From the IMG/VR virus record IMGVR_UViG_3300025941_000058, positions 1 through 38,268 of that record: a stretch of DNA of 38,268 bases; one strand, 5' to 3'. Origin of the DNA: a virus. Under the pieces are notes generated by a model that was not told where the DNA came from, searched no databases, and saw only the letters and a program-made list of their open reading frames with translations. Below are positions 24,613 through 31,695 of the stretch, in pieces. Numbering within the stretch: the first letter of the stretch is position 1; each line of letters opens with the position of its first letter. The translations under genes were made by a program, and so were the position numbers.

Positions 24613-26300
24613 ACTTACACCTAAAAAAGTTGCACAGCATATTACTACACGCAGTACAGCAATACCATACAATACGGTACTGCGCACAAGCTTTGCGCAA
24701 AGTGCGTACTATGTGCCTGTGTGCCGTACCTGTGCAGCACCCTATACCATACACACCATACATACACACCATACATACACAAACACACAGCGTATAGCAA
24801 ACGTATATTGTGCAAAATACTACAATTAACCTATTACCCTATAAAGCACCTAAAAAGCACCCAAAAACACCCTATATACACAGCACCTATACCCTATACC
24901 TACACAACACACAAAAGTATGTGTGTATTTATTATAGGTGCAGCACACCACACCACACCACACCAAAAATTGCCAAGTATTGTTGGCAATATGCATACTA
25001 TACAACACCTATATGCTTTGCCTGTGTATTAAAAGTTGCACCCGCACGCCACACCTATACACCTATAAATACACCCGCAACTTTTGCTGCACCCTAAAAA
25101 GCAACTTTTTACAAAAAAGCTGCAACAATAATTGTGCAACTTGGCAATTTTTGGCGCAAAGCTTATACAAAAGCTTGTACAAAGCTTGTAAAAAAGTGCT
25201 TTACATAACGCTTTACAGGTGTATTTGCAACTTGGTTTGCCGTAAAGCTAAAATAGCTTAAAACTTTTGCGCAATTGTAAGCTTTTGTTAACATATGCAC
25301 TTATATACTATGTATAGGTGTGCTTAGTTGTACCGCACTTTAAGTAACACACCGCACCACCACACACCGCACAGTACCGTACAGCACCCGCTGTATGGCG
25401 CACTGTACCGCTACGCCGCACAGCGTACCGTACAGCGTAGTGTGTAGTGCATAAATAGTACACGTTACAAAAATGGCGTGTAGTTGCGGGTGTATTGCAC
25501 CTTAACAAATAAATAGCTTTGCAAACTATGTGCGTTAAAGCACACAGTGCCTTGTTAAACTAAGTACAAGCTGTTATGTACGCCGCTGCAATACCAAGCT
25601 GCACGGCGTAAGCTATTACCAAGCACAGCACGCAGCACACACCGTAACGGGTGCGTGCAATTGCGTGTAACGTAGCGGTGTAAGTGCGGCGTACAGTAAA
25701 ACTGTACAGCACCCGCACCCGCAAACAAAGTGCCTTAAAATACAGCGTTATAAAACCTAATGCGTAAAGTGCAGCGGTGCGTGCCTGTTTGGTACACAGG
25801 CACACCACACCGCACCCGCACGCACGCACACCACACCAAACACGTACCAAGTAAGCCATACGGTATAAACGCAATTGCAGCAAAGTTGCAGCGGCGTGCA
25901 GGTGTAGTGCAGCGGCGTGCGGTGTATGGTATGCACACCAAGCTTAAAACACAGTGCAGGTGTAGTAATACACCTTAAAATAGTTGCAACTAAGTAAGCA
26001 CCACACAGCTATATAAATACACGCTGTGCGGTGCTGCACAAGTTGCGCACCATTGCGTGCTTTACAGCGTGCCTGTATAGTGCCTGTGCATAACCTGCAC
26101 CGCACTATACCGCACGCTGTAATAGCAAAGGTGCGCACGGTAATTGCAGCGGTATGCTATACGCAAAATTACAGCGGTGTTACACGCTGTACGTGCGGCG
26201 TAAATTATGTGTACAGCTAAGTGCAAAACACGCAGGTACAGGTATACGTTACGTTACAACACACATTAATTTTTAGTGCGCAAAGCTATTTTAGGTTTTA

Positions 26301-26318
26301 ACCTGCACCCGTGCAGGT
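26301..26318. repeat. Short perfect hairpin
   Basis: ACCTGCAC, loop CC, GTGCAGGT: eight perfect base pairs inside the island. Confidence 0.55.
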
Positions 26319-26401
26319 ACGCATACAATAAGGTTATGCGTATAAAGCACGGTGCATAGTTTGCACACCGCACCATACCGTGCGGCGTAGGCAAACACAG
26401 T

Positions 26402-26439
26402 ACCTTATACGGTGTGCCTTACAGTACACCGTATAAGGT
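26402..26439. repeat. Perfect 14-bp hairpin 1
   Basis: ACCTTATACGGTGT (26402-26415), 10-base loop, ACACCGTATAAGGT (26426-26439). It lies two bases before a second hairpin of the same arm length. Together with the terminator at 26531 they form a structured leader ahead of the island genes. Confidence 0.65.
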
Positions 26440-26441
26440 GC

Positions 26442-26481
26442 GCAGCACGGCGTGCTTATATATAAACGCACGCCGTGCTGC
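26442..26481. repeat. Perfect 14-bp hairpin 2
   Basis: GCAGCACGGCGTGC (26442-26455), an AT-only loop core TTATATATAA, and GCACGCCGTGCTGC (26468-26481). A very stable GC stem with an easily melted loop is also what some replication or recombination sites look like. Confidence 0.65.
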
Positions 26482-26530
26482 AAAGCACCATACACAGCAC
26501 AGCACAGCACCCGTTATAGCTATTGTAAAG

Positions 26531-26552
26531 CACCGCACTGTGCGGTGTTTTT
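26531..26552 (+). terminator. Intrinsic terminator or attenuator before the island genes
   Basis: CACCGCA, loop CTG, TGCGGTG, then TTTTT (26548-26552). It stops transcripts coming from the left, 40 bases before the first island frame, or acts as an attenuator in its leader. Confidence 0.6.
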
Positions 26553-26591
26553 AGTACCTATAACACCATAGCAAAGGCAAAGCAAAACAGT

Positions 26592-27020
26592 ATGCAAAAC
26601 ACACGCCGCACCACACAGTACACACGCACCCGCACGGTACGCCGCACCACACAGTACACGCAGTACAGCACCATAAATAAAACTACGCTGCACACGCAGC
26701 ACAGCGTGCTGCACCTGCACACGCCGCTGTATGGCAAAGTACAGGCACACCAAACACGGCGTGCCTTGCACGGTGCTGTACGCACACCACGCACACCTGT
26801 ATGCACCCGCTGCGCAGCACACGCACGCTTTTGTGCGTGCTTTGCGTGCAGTACTTGCGCACGCTGCACCCGCACCATTGCACCGCTGCAAATAGTTGTA
26901 AACAGCTATAGTTGGTTTGTGCCTGTGCAGCGGCGTACCGTAAAGCACAGCACGCCGCTGCAATACGTGCAGCACCCGCTGCAAAGCACCACACAACACC
27001 CGCTGCACAAGTATTTATAG
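26592..27020 (+). CDS. Possible island gene A (142 residues, no acidic residues)
   Basis: Frame starting MQNTRRTTQYTRTRTVRRTT. It is included because it has the same leader as the two better island genes (ACCATAGCAAAGG, 14 bases before the ATG) and lies directly after a terminator. It has no Asp or Glu, as the DNA rule demands, is rich in Thr, Arg and His and has a cysteine-rich stretch near residue 85-110 (CTRCAAHARFCACFACSTCA). Long frames arise easily in this DNA, so it may be spurious. Its opening resembles that of island gene C. Confidence 0.35.
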   Translation: MQNTRRTTQYTRTRTVRRTTQYTQYSTINKTTLHTQHSVLHLHTPLYGKVQAHQTRRALHGAVRTPRTPVCTRCAAHARFCACFACSTCARCTRTIAPLQIVVNSYSWFVPVQRRTVKHSTPLQYVQHPLQSTTQHPLHKYL

Positions 27021-27033
27021 CGGGTGCTGCGCA

Positions 27034-27564
27034 ATGGCAAAGCAAAACGCAAACCAAGCACGCACGCTGCGCAAACAGCGTGCAGCACGCCGTGCTGCAC
27101 CCGCACCCGCACAAGCACCTATACCACACCGTGCAGCGGGTGCAGCAAAGGCACGCAGCAAAGCAAAGCAAGCACAGGCACGCTTTTTAGCAAAGCAAGC
27201 ACGGTACGCCGCAAGTAAAAAAGCGTACCTACGTGCGCAGGCACTTACTATGCACGCACCCGCTACACCGCACAGTAAAAAGGCACGCAGCACCGCACCA
27301 CGCATTAAAACAGGCAAACTAAACTTAGCTTTGCTGCAATACACGCACCTGCAATGGGCAATAGGTGCTGCACGGTACACACACACACCGCACACCATTG
27401 CAGCATACCAAGTTGCTTATAACAGCACCACACAAACAGCTTGGTTTTACGCACCCGCACGCAGCGGTAAACAGGCACACCATTTTAACGTGTACTTAGG
27501 TGCAAATAGCTTTACGCCGCACCTGCACAATTACACGTTTGTAAAGTGGTTAAAACTTTTTTAA
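27034..27564 (+). CDS. Island gene B: basic protein without Asp or Glu
   Basis: A 176-residue frame starting MAKQNANQARTLRKQRAARR. Residues 1-85 are Ala/Lys/Arg/Gln-rich with AP repeats, like a DNA-binding or virion-internal basic tail. Residues 90-176 look like a folded domain with alternating strands and aromatic residues (LNLALLQYTHLQWAIGAARY, then AWFYAPARSGKQAHHFNVYL). It has no acidic residue, and Ser uses only AGC/AGT. Stop is TAA. The ribosome-binding site is weak (GGGTG), so it may be coupled to gene A. A varied, protein-like C-terminal half is the main reason to trust it. Family unknown; a search with the last 90 residues would test it. Confidence 0.62.
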   Translation: MAKQNANQARTLRKQRAARRAAPAPAQAPIPHRAAGAAKARSKAKQAQARFLAKQARYAASKKAYLRAQALTMHAPATPHSKKARSTAPRIKTGKLNLALLQYTHLQWAIGAARYTHTPHTIAAYQVAYNSTTQTAWFYAPARSGKQAHHFNVYLGANSFTPHLHNYTFVKWLKLF

Positions 27565-27603
27565 CAGCACCACACCACACCATACAGCAAAGGCAAACAC
27601 ACT

Positions 27604-27780
27604 ATGTTTAGGTACAGTACACGCCGTAACACGTACACCACACCGCAAACACGCCGCACTACACGCACAGCGGCGTACACAGCACGCCGCACCACACAGC
27701 ACGCCGTGCCTTTAATATGTAAGGCACACCATGTACACGTACCGTACACGTACCGCTACACGCTTACAGGCACGCACTAA
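27604..27780 (+). CDS. Island gene C: 58-residue Thr/Arg-rich protein
   Basis: A short frame starting MFRYSTRRNTYTTPQTRRTT with ACCATACAGCAAAGG ten bases before the ATG, nearly identical to the leader of gene D. It ends TLTGTH before TAA. No acidic residues. The leader and position between genes B and D support it. The composition follows the island vocabulary, so the protein itself is not convincing alone. Confidence 0.42.
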   Translation: MFRYSTRRNTYTTPQTRRTTRTAAYTARRTTQHAVPLICKAHHVHVPYTYRYTLTGTH

Positions 27781-27859
27781 GCACCCGCTGCACGTAGTTG
27801 TATATAAGCATACCAAGCACGCCGCACGCACCCGTGCGGTACTGTTTGGTGTGCCTGTT

Positions 27860-27879
27860 ATGCAATAAACGTATTGCAT
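27860..27879. repeat. Perfect 8-bp hairpin between island genes C and D
   Basis: ATGCAATA, loop AACG, TATTGCAT, followed by TAAAA. It could be an operator for gene D or a weak terminator of gene C. Confidence 0.5.
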
Positions 27880-27932
27880 TAAAACGCTGCACCACGCAGC
27901 ACAAAACACCATACAGCAAAGGTTAAAATACA

Positions 27933-28442
27933 ATGCCTACCCAAAACAACACCCGCACCGCAAACAGCACCCGCACAGGCACGCAGCACGCCGCACCCGC
28001 ACCCGCACAGGCAAAGGCACAAGCTGCACCCGCTGCGCAGGTACAGGTACAAGCTGCACCCGCACCCGCTGCGCAAAACACAGCACCTATTGCAGCTTTG
28101 CAAAATAACGCATTAGGGCAATACGCACTGTACGCACAGGCACAAGCACAAAAGCAAGCACAGCACGCCGCACAAGTTGCAAACGCAACTTACACGCTTG
28201 TAAAACCAAGTAAAGCAACTTTGCAGCGTACACCCGCAAAAGGCAATACACAGGCACAAACTAATGCGCAGTACGCCGCTGCAATTATGCTGCAACTTGT
28301 ACCATTAGTTGCGGGTGCAGGTTTAACACCTGCGCAGCACGCACAGGTGCAGCACGCTTTGCTGCAAAGCATACACACGCTGCAAACTAGTGCAGGTATT
28401 GCACCCGCAAAACAAGCTGTGTTACAGGTGCTTGGTAAGTAA
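27933..28442 (+). CDS. Island gene D: Ala/Gln/Pro-rich protein without Asp or Glu
   Basis: A 169-residue frame starting MPTQNNTRTANSTRTGTQHA with ACCATACAGCAAAGG 13 bases before the ATG. Residues 1-100 are a low-complexity AP/AQ-rich segment. Residues 100-169 form regular amphipathic helices (NAQYAAAIMLQLVPLVAGAG, then TPAQHAQVQHALLQSIHTLQ). A strong intrinsic terminator begins 30 bases after the stop, which makes this the best-supported gene in the island. It has no acidic residue. The family is unknown. The elongated N-terminus recalls scaffold or virion proteins, but this is only a visual impression. Confidence 0.72.
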   Translation: MPTQNNTRTANSTRTGTQHAAPAPAQAKAQAAPAAQVQVQAAPAPAAQNTAPIAALQNNALGQYALYAQAQAQKQAQHAAQVANATYTLVKPSKATLQRTPAKGNTQAQTNAQYAAAIMLQLVPLVAGAGLTPAQHAQVQHALLQSIHTLQTSAGIAPAKQAVLQVLGK

Positions 28443-28471
28443 CGCACCACGCAGCACCACGCAGCACAAAC

Positions 28472-28504
28472 AGGCACGCCGCACACAGCGGCGTGCCTTT
28501 TTTT
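28472..28504 (+). terminator. Intrinsic terminator after island gene D
   Basis: AGGCACGCCGC (28472-28482), loop ACACA, GCGGCGTGCCT (28488-28498), then a run of T to 28504. An 11-bp GC-rich stem and a T tract, made wholly of permitted dinucleotides, so the island genes have a regular transcription end. Confidence 0.9.
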
Positions 28505-28713
28505 GTGCCTACGCTGCACAGTATACGCATATGCGCATATACAGCACCACACAGCACCCGCACGGCGTGGTGCGCAGCACAGGCACACACAGCACACCGC
28601 TGCACCCGCACAGGCACGCCGTAACGCACCGTGCGCAGCACAACACCCGCTACACCGCACCCGCTACACGCTGCGCAGCGGTACACCACACCACGCAGCA
28701 CAGCACCCGCACC

Positions 28714-28804
28714 GTATATGCGCATATACCTACTATACACACCTGCGCACCTGCGCATATACCTACTATACGCATATACCTACTATACGCATATAGCTAT
28801 TATG
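28714..28804. repeat. Palindrome and 17-bp tandem repeats (iteron-like)
   Basis: The 16-base palindrome GTATATGCGCATATAC (28714-28729) overlaps a first copy of CGCATATACCTACTATA (28721-28737). Two exact copies follow in tandem (28754-28770, 28771-28787), then a degenerate copy, CGCATATAGCTATTATG (28788-28804). Such arrays bind initiator or partition proteins. The array ends 68 bases before the island's right edge. Confidence 0.8.
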
Positions 28805-28881
28805 CGCACCTGCACCGCTGCACCCGCACGCACCCGCACCCGCTGCGTGCGCAGCACACCACGCCAAAGCAATCCGATGGA

Positions 28882-28978
28882 CAGATCAGAGCTTTGTGGC
28901 TGCCGTAGCTTGCCGCCAGATCAGACCAAAACCTACGCCAGATGGGAAGTAAAAACCCCGCCAGATCAGAGCTTTGCC
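28882..28978. repeat. Direct repeats at the island's right edge
   Basis: CAGATCAGAGCTTTG occurs at 28882-28896 and 28964-28978; CCAGATCAGA also near 28918. These contain GATC and GA and begin ten bases after the last island base. The stretch 28979-29077 has AT-rich inverted pieces (ACAATTTT and AAAATTGT) and leads to the next gene. Confidence 0.6.
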
Positions 28979-29077
28979 CCACAATTTTGCTACAAAATCC
29001 CAAACAATTTTGTGGTAAAATTGTAGTGCAAATCAATCGGACAGACCAAGCTAAACCAAAATCAGAAAGGCACTAAA

Positions 29078-29362
29078 ATGCAACAAGAAGCGCAACCCAC
29101 GCCAGAGCGGAACTACAACACACTTTCAGATGGTACAAAAGGTGTGTTAGAGGAATTCCGAGACGAGGTATATGAAACTCATGGCATGGTAAATCGCAAG
29201 TACAATATCATGGTAAACTTGTTTTACCATATGATGTACGAACTTACACTTGCGATTGATCCGACAGATGCGGGTTGGGAAGAGGAAGACGAGTTCATAG
29301 CAATACACAATAAGATTGCAGAACTTCTTAACTACCAACGCCCCTACCCATCTGAAGACTAA
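29078..29362 (+). CDS. Unknown acidic protein
   Basis: A 94-residue protein (MQQEAQPTPERNYNTLSDGT) with AGAAAGG eight bases before the ATG. Helical middle (MVNLFYHMMYELTLAI) and acidic C-terminus. First gene right of the island, with ordinary GA-rich codons again. Family not recognised. Confidence 0.72.
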   Translation: MQQEAQPTPERNYNTLSDGTKGVLEEFRDEVYETHGMVNRKYNIMVNLFYHMMYELTLAIDPTDAGWEEEDEFIAIHNKIAELLNYQRPYPSED

Positions 29363-29380
29363 GCGTTAATAATCACAAGC

Positions 29381-29418
29381 TACGGCACAGCACACTATGA
29401 TCAGAGTGGTGTGCCGTA
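29381..29418 (+). terminator. Intergenic hairpin of the TACGGCA type
   Basis: TACGGCACAGCACACT, six-base loop, AGAGTGGTGTGCCGTA: 16-bp stem with two mismatches. No T run. One of a set of similar intergenic hairpins (29992-30038, 30858-30895, 33027-33063). Confidence 0.5.
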
Positions 29419-29480
29419 TGTTGTGCGGATTAACAGCACACCAACAATCATACCTACCAAAGTTCAGAAAGGCTACTACA

Positions 29481-29972
29481 ATGTACCAAGATTTATGGGT
29501 TGCAACAGATGGGATCACCACTGTGCGCTTTTCAGACCGCCAAAGTGCAATAATCTACTGCGCTGAAACGGGATGGGATGAGCAAGCCCTTTACATCATC
29601 CGAACGCAAGTTACGGTAGATGCAGATGGCGCAATCATACCAGATGTATGGCGCAGTAGGATGGACCCAGATGTGGATTGCGAGAACGCTGGCACATGGA
29701 CAGATGACCATCTTGTGTTCATACCGCCAGCGCACAGCATGACCGACCCGCAAGACCAATCGATAGATGATGAGCCAGTAACAATTAATCCTAGTTACTT
29801 GCACAAGATTGGCACAGCATCAGAACGGTTAGGTTGGAATTTCAGAGACCTGGCGGCACGCACAACTGAAATTCAGATGCAGGTTTTTACCTACCTACAA
29901 GATTGTGATGCAAAGAATAAGAAACCCGTACTACAAGAAATTGAGAAAATCGTAGGGGTGTACGCCAACTAA
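29481..29972 (+). CDS. Unknown protein
   Basis: A 163-residue protein. The start at 29481 (MYQDLWVATDGITTVRFSDR) is set by AGAAAGG nine bases upstream; a longer frame to 29397 runs through the hairpin and is rejected. The first 100 residues look beta-rich and acidic, the last 50 helical and basic. Family not recognised. Confidence 0.68.
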   Translation: MYQDLWVATDGITTVRFSDRQSAIIYCAETGWDEQALYIIRTQVTVDADGAIIPDVWRSRMDPDVDCENAGTWTDDHLVFIPPAHSMTDPQDQSIDDEPVTINPSYLHKIGTASERLGWNFRDLAARTTEIQMQVFTYLQDCDAKNKKPVLQEIEKIVGVYAN

Positions 29973-29991
29973 TCTGAAGCACTAGCACATA

Positions 29992-30038
29992 GTACGGCAC
30001 ACCCATCCCATGCAAGATATAGGATGGGTGGGCCGTAC
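29992..30038 (+). terminator. Intergenic hairpin of the TACGGCA type
   Basis: GTACGGCACACCCATCC (29992-30008), loop, GGATGGGTGGGCCGTAC (30022-30038): 17 pairs with one mismatch. Ends are the same as in the other hairpins of this region, while the inner part differs. Confidence 0.55.
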
Positions 30039-30091
30039 CAATGTACAGATTAGTACAGCAACCACAATCATAAGTAAGAAAGGCGAAAAAA

Positions 30092-30580
30092 ATGCCAACT
30101 CCGAGCAAGCGTAAACAGATTGCTGAAATTCTGAAACAGCATTACGGCAATCAAGTAGATACGCCCAATCCGAAGCAACAGGCAAACTACGAAGCGCACA
30201 AAGCTGCATCAGAATTCTCTCACGGCTTTTACCAAGATTGGGATTATCTGGTCGGAATGTACGCTGGCTACTACGTGATACGTGTAGCAAGAGATGTTCG
30301 GACAGATCAAGATGCACGAGAAAATGAATTCGTAGCATTCAGATTGTATTACGGCATCTTTTCCTTCACAAATGAAAATGGGACTTTCAAAATCCCAACT
30401 CATTCTAGCGGCGTAGGCGGTAAAACGCTAGAAGATTGCTTAAATGCAATCTGCTACCAGATTGGCTATAACGCAGCCTATCGTAGTGGTAACTTAGGAT
30501 TGTGGCAGCGCAGATTGCCCGCCCACCTCCGACAGGAACCGCAACAACAACATCCCTACTCAATTTCAGAAAGGTTTTAA
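30092..30580 (+). CDS. Unknown protein
   Basis: A 162-residue protein (MPTPSKRKQIAEILKQHYGN) with GAAAGG seven bases before the ATG. The N-terminus is basic and helical, the middle aromatic-rich (YVIRVARDVRTDQDAR), the C-terminus Gln/Pro-rich. No family recognised. Four bases later the next gene starts. Confidence 0.68.
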   Translation: MPTPSKRKQIAEILKQHYGNQVDTPNPKQQANYEAHKAASEFSHGFYQDWDYLVGMYAGYYVIRVARDVRTDQDARENEFVAFRLYYGIFSFTNENGTFKIPTHSSGVGGKTLEDCLNAICYQIGYNAAYRSGNLGLWQRRLPAHLRQEPQQQHPYSISERF

Positions 30581-30584
30581 TCTT

Positions 30585-30836
30585 ATGAATTACGTATTGC
30601 AATGGTCAGCAACGGGAGAAGGATTCCCAGAAGTGGAAACCTTCACAAAGTTGTTGCCAGCTCTCATAAGATTGCAGCAACTTGCAAATGAGTCAGATGG
30701 TGTAACTTTCGTAGCCGATATATACTTAGATACGCAAGACCATGATGGGCAGATACACGAGATCGTATTTTTCAATCTCAGTCAGGGCTTCCAATTCGAA
30801 GAGCAGATAGCAGACTTCATACAGTATGTAGGCTAG
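30585..30836 (+). CDS. Unknown small protein
   Basis: An 83-residue protein (MNYVLQWSATGEGFPEVETF) with AGAAAGG 11 bases before the ATG. Alternating strands and one helix. The predicted pattern is a small alpha/beta fold. Family not recognised. Confidence 0.66.
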   Translation: MNYVLQWSATGEGFPEVETFTKLLPALIRLQQLANESDGVTFVADIYLDTQDHDGQIHEIVFFNLSQGFQFEEQIADFIQYVG

Positions 30837-30857
30837 ATTAAGATACTTGTGCGGGGT

Positions 30858-30895
30858 ACGGCAAGAAAAGACTATCATGACTATCCTTGCTTGCC
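30858..30895 (+). terminator. Intergenic hairpin of the TACGGCA type
   Basis: TACGGCAAG (about 30858-30866) pairs with CTTGCCGTA about 20 bases on, around a direct repeat of GACTATC. It follows the stop of the previous gene. Confidence 0.45.
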
Positions 30896-30967
30896 GTATC
30901 CACTAGCGTAAAGTCGCTGGATCCTACGGGATGGCACTATCTTAACAGTTCTCAGAAAGGAACTACA

Positions 30968-31195
30968 ATGGCAGAAAAGTATATCCTGCTCTCCACAACC
31001 AACGGCAAAGAGCCTAAGATGTGGGAACATGGCGCACAAGCCCGTCTGAAGACATATATGGATGGGATGGTGCGTGGGCTTCTGATGGCTGGCTACAAAG
31101 AACATATTGGCTTCAGAGGCGCAAGGGTTATGAAAAAGGATGACATTACCATTGAAATCTCTATGATGACCTTAACAGAATGGAAGGAACTTTAA
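30968..31195 (+). CDS. Unknown small protein
   Basis: A 75-residue protein. The start at 30968 (MAEKYILLSTTNGKEPKMWE) follows AGAAAGGAA at good spacing; an upstream ATG in the same frame lies within the hairpin. Basic, with RGLLMAGYKEHIGFRGARVM in the middle. Family not recognised. Confidence 0.66.
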   Translation: MAEKYILLSTTNGKEPKMWEHGAQARLKTYMDGMVRGLLMAGYKEHIGFRGARVMKKDDITIEISMMTLTEWKEL

Positions 31196-31197
31196 TC

Positions 31198-31266
31198 ATG
31201 GAATTCGTACTTCTAGCAATCGTGTTCGTACTTTGCCTGTATCTTGCAGGTAAAATCAACAACTAA
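31198..31266 (+). CDS. 22-residue membrane peptide
   Basis: A very short frame, MEFVLLAIVFVLCLYLAGKI plus two Asn, starting two bases after the previous stop, with GGAAGGAA ten bases upstream. It is one hydrophobic span with an acidic head and basic tail, so it would sit in the membrane. Such micropeptides are common in phages and often modulate host or lysis proteins. The clear ribosome-binding site supports it. Confidence 0.58.
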   Translation: MEFVLLAIVFVLCLYLAGKINN

Positions 31267-31287
31267 CCAAGCTCAGAAAAGCCAATC

Positions 31288-31590
31288 ATGAAAATCACAA
31301 ATGTAGATGACCTGTATCAAGGTCAGACGTTGTACAGCACGCAAACGATGGGAAGCGACCGCCGCCCTCATCGTGCCAAGATTACAAGTATGCGCTACGT
31401 GAGATCACAAGGACAGATCGTGATCACACTAAAACATGGTCTGTACACTTGGATCAGGGTTCCTGAAAGCGATCTAGCGGAATGGGATACGAGTGAGAAT
31501 GATGCTCTTGCTGCCGTAGCTTTGCTACAGAGCAAGAAACTAGAGCGCAAAGCTAGATTGCTGATGCAGAGCGCACTACAAAACAGATAA
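31288..31590 (+). CDS. Unknown protein
   Basis: A 100-residue protein (MKITNVDDLYQGQTLYSTQT) with AGAAAAG before the ATG. Beta-rich first half (AKITSMRYVRSQGQIVITLK), Leu/Lys-rich helical C-terminus. Family not recognised. An ATCCTAAAA / TTTTAGGAT hairpin (31610-31639) follows. Confidence 0.68.
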   Translation: MKITNVDDLYQGQTLYSTQTMGSDRRPHRAKITSMRYVRSQGQIVITLKHGLYTWIRVPESDLAEWDTSENDALAAVALLQSKKLERKARLLMQSALQNR

Positions 31591-31609
31591 GACGCAAGTT
31601 GCAATCGAG

Positions 31610-31639
31610 ATCCTAAAATCACAATGTTGCTTTTAGGAT
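31610..31639 (+). terminator. Intergenic hairpin
   Basis: ATCCTAAAA (31610-31618), 12-base loop, TTTTAGGAT (31631-31639). An A-T-rich stem, with T in the right arm only, so a weak terminator at most. Confidence 0.4.
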
Positions 31640-31695
31640 TTCGGGTGCAGATTGCTGCGCTAAAAATCACTACCAGATCAAGAAAGGTCTAAATC

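Larger units (their letters stand above)
24154..26591. other. Non-coding part of the island
   Basis: I see no gene here supported by a ribosome-binding site and plausible protein sequence. Long frames appear on both strands only because TGA cannot occur and TAA/TAG are infrequent. The stretch holds short tandem repeats (ACACC x4 at 24945-24964; a TACACACCATACA repeat near 24750-24775), palindromes (CTTTGCGCAAAG at 24691-24702) and the hairpins listed separately. Confidence 0.6.
24154..28872. other. GA/TC-free island (4,719 bases)
   Basis: From the base after a TC ending at 24153 to the base before the next one (T at 28873), neither GA nor TC occurs, checked line by line including line joins. 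AG and CT are frequent, so the exclusion is of one dinucleotide step, not of purine runs. As a result every site containing GA or TC (GATC, GANTC, TCGA, GAATTC and so on) and the codons GAN, TCN, NGA and NTC are absent, and the only stops are TAA and TAG. The right edge is immediately followed by normal sequence rich in GATC. Common words are GCACCC, CCGCAC, GCCGTGC and CAGCAC. The first 2.4 kb has no convincing gene. The last 1.9 kb has three or four. Confidence 0.97.

Noticed and set aside
24197-25261. Plus and minus frames of 60-118 residues in the left half of the island
   Set aside because: No ribosome-binding site, repetitive His/Thr/Tyr composition that follows the DNA words, and overlap with each other.
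26520-27398. Long minus-strand frames across the island genes (for example 26520-27008, 26683-27171 and 27015-27398)
   Set aside because: TGA cannot occur in this DNA, so long open frames arise on all strands. These have no ribosome-binding site and read as Cys/Val/Arg-rich nonsense.
28714-28804. CRISPR array
   Set aside because: Repeats are 17 bp, directly adjacent with no unique spacers of constant length, and no cas genes are near.
28390-28908. Plus-strand frames after island gene D (28390-28908, 28503-28796, 28631-29026)
   Set aside because: They run through the terminator and the tandem repeats. Their protein is a translation of the repeats.
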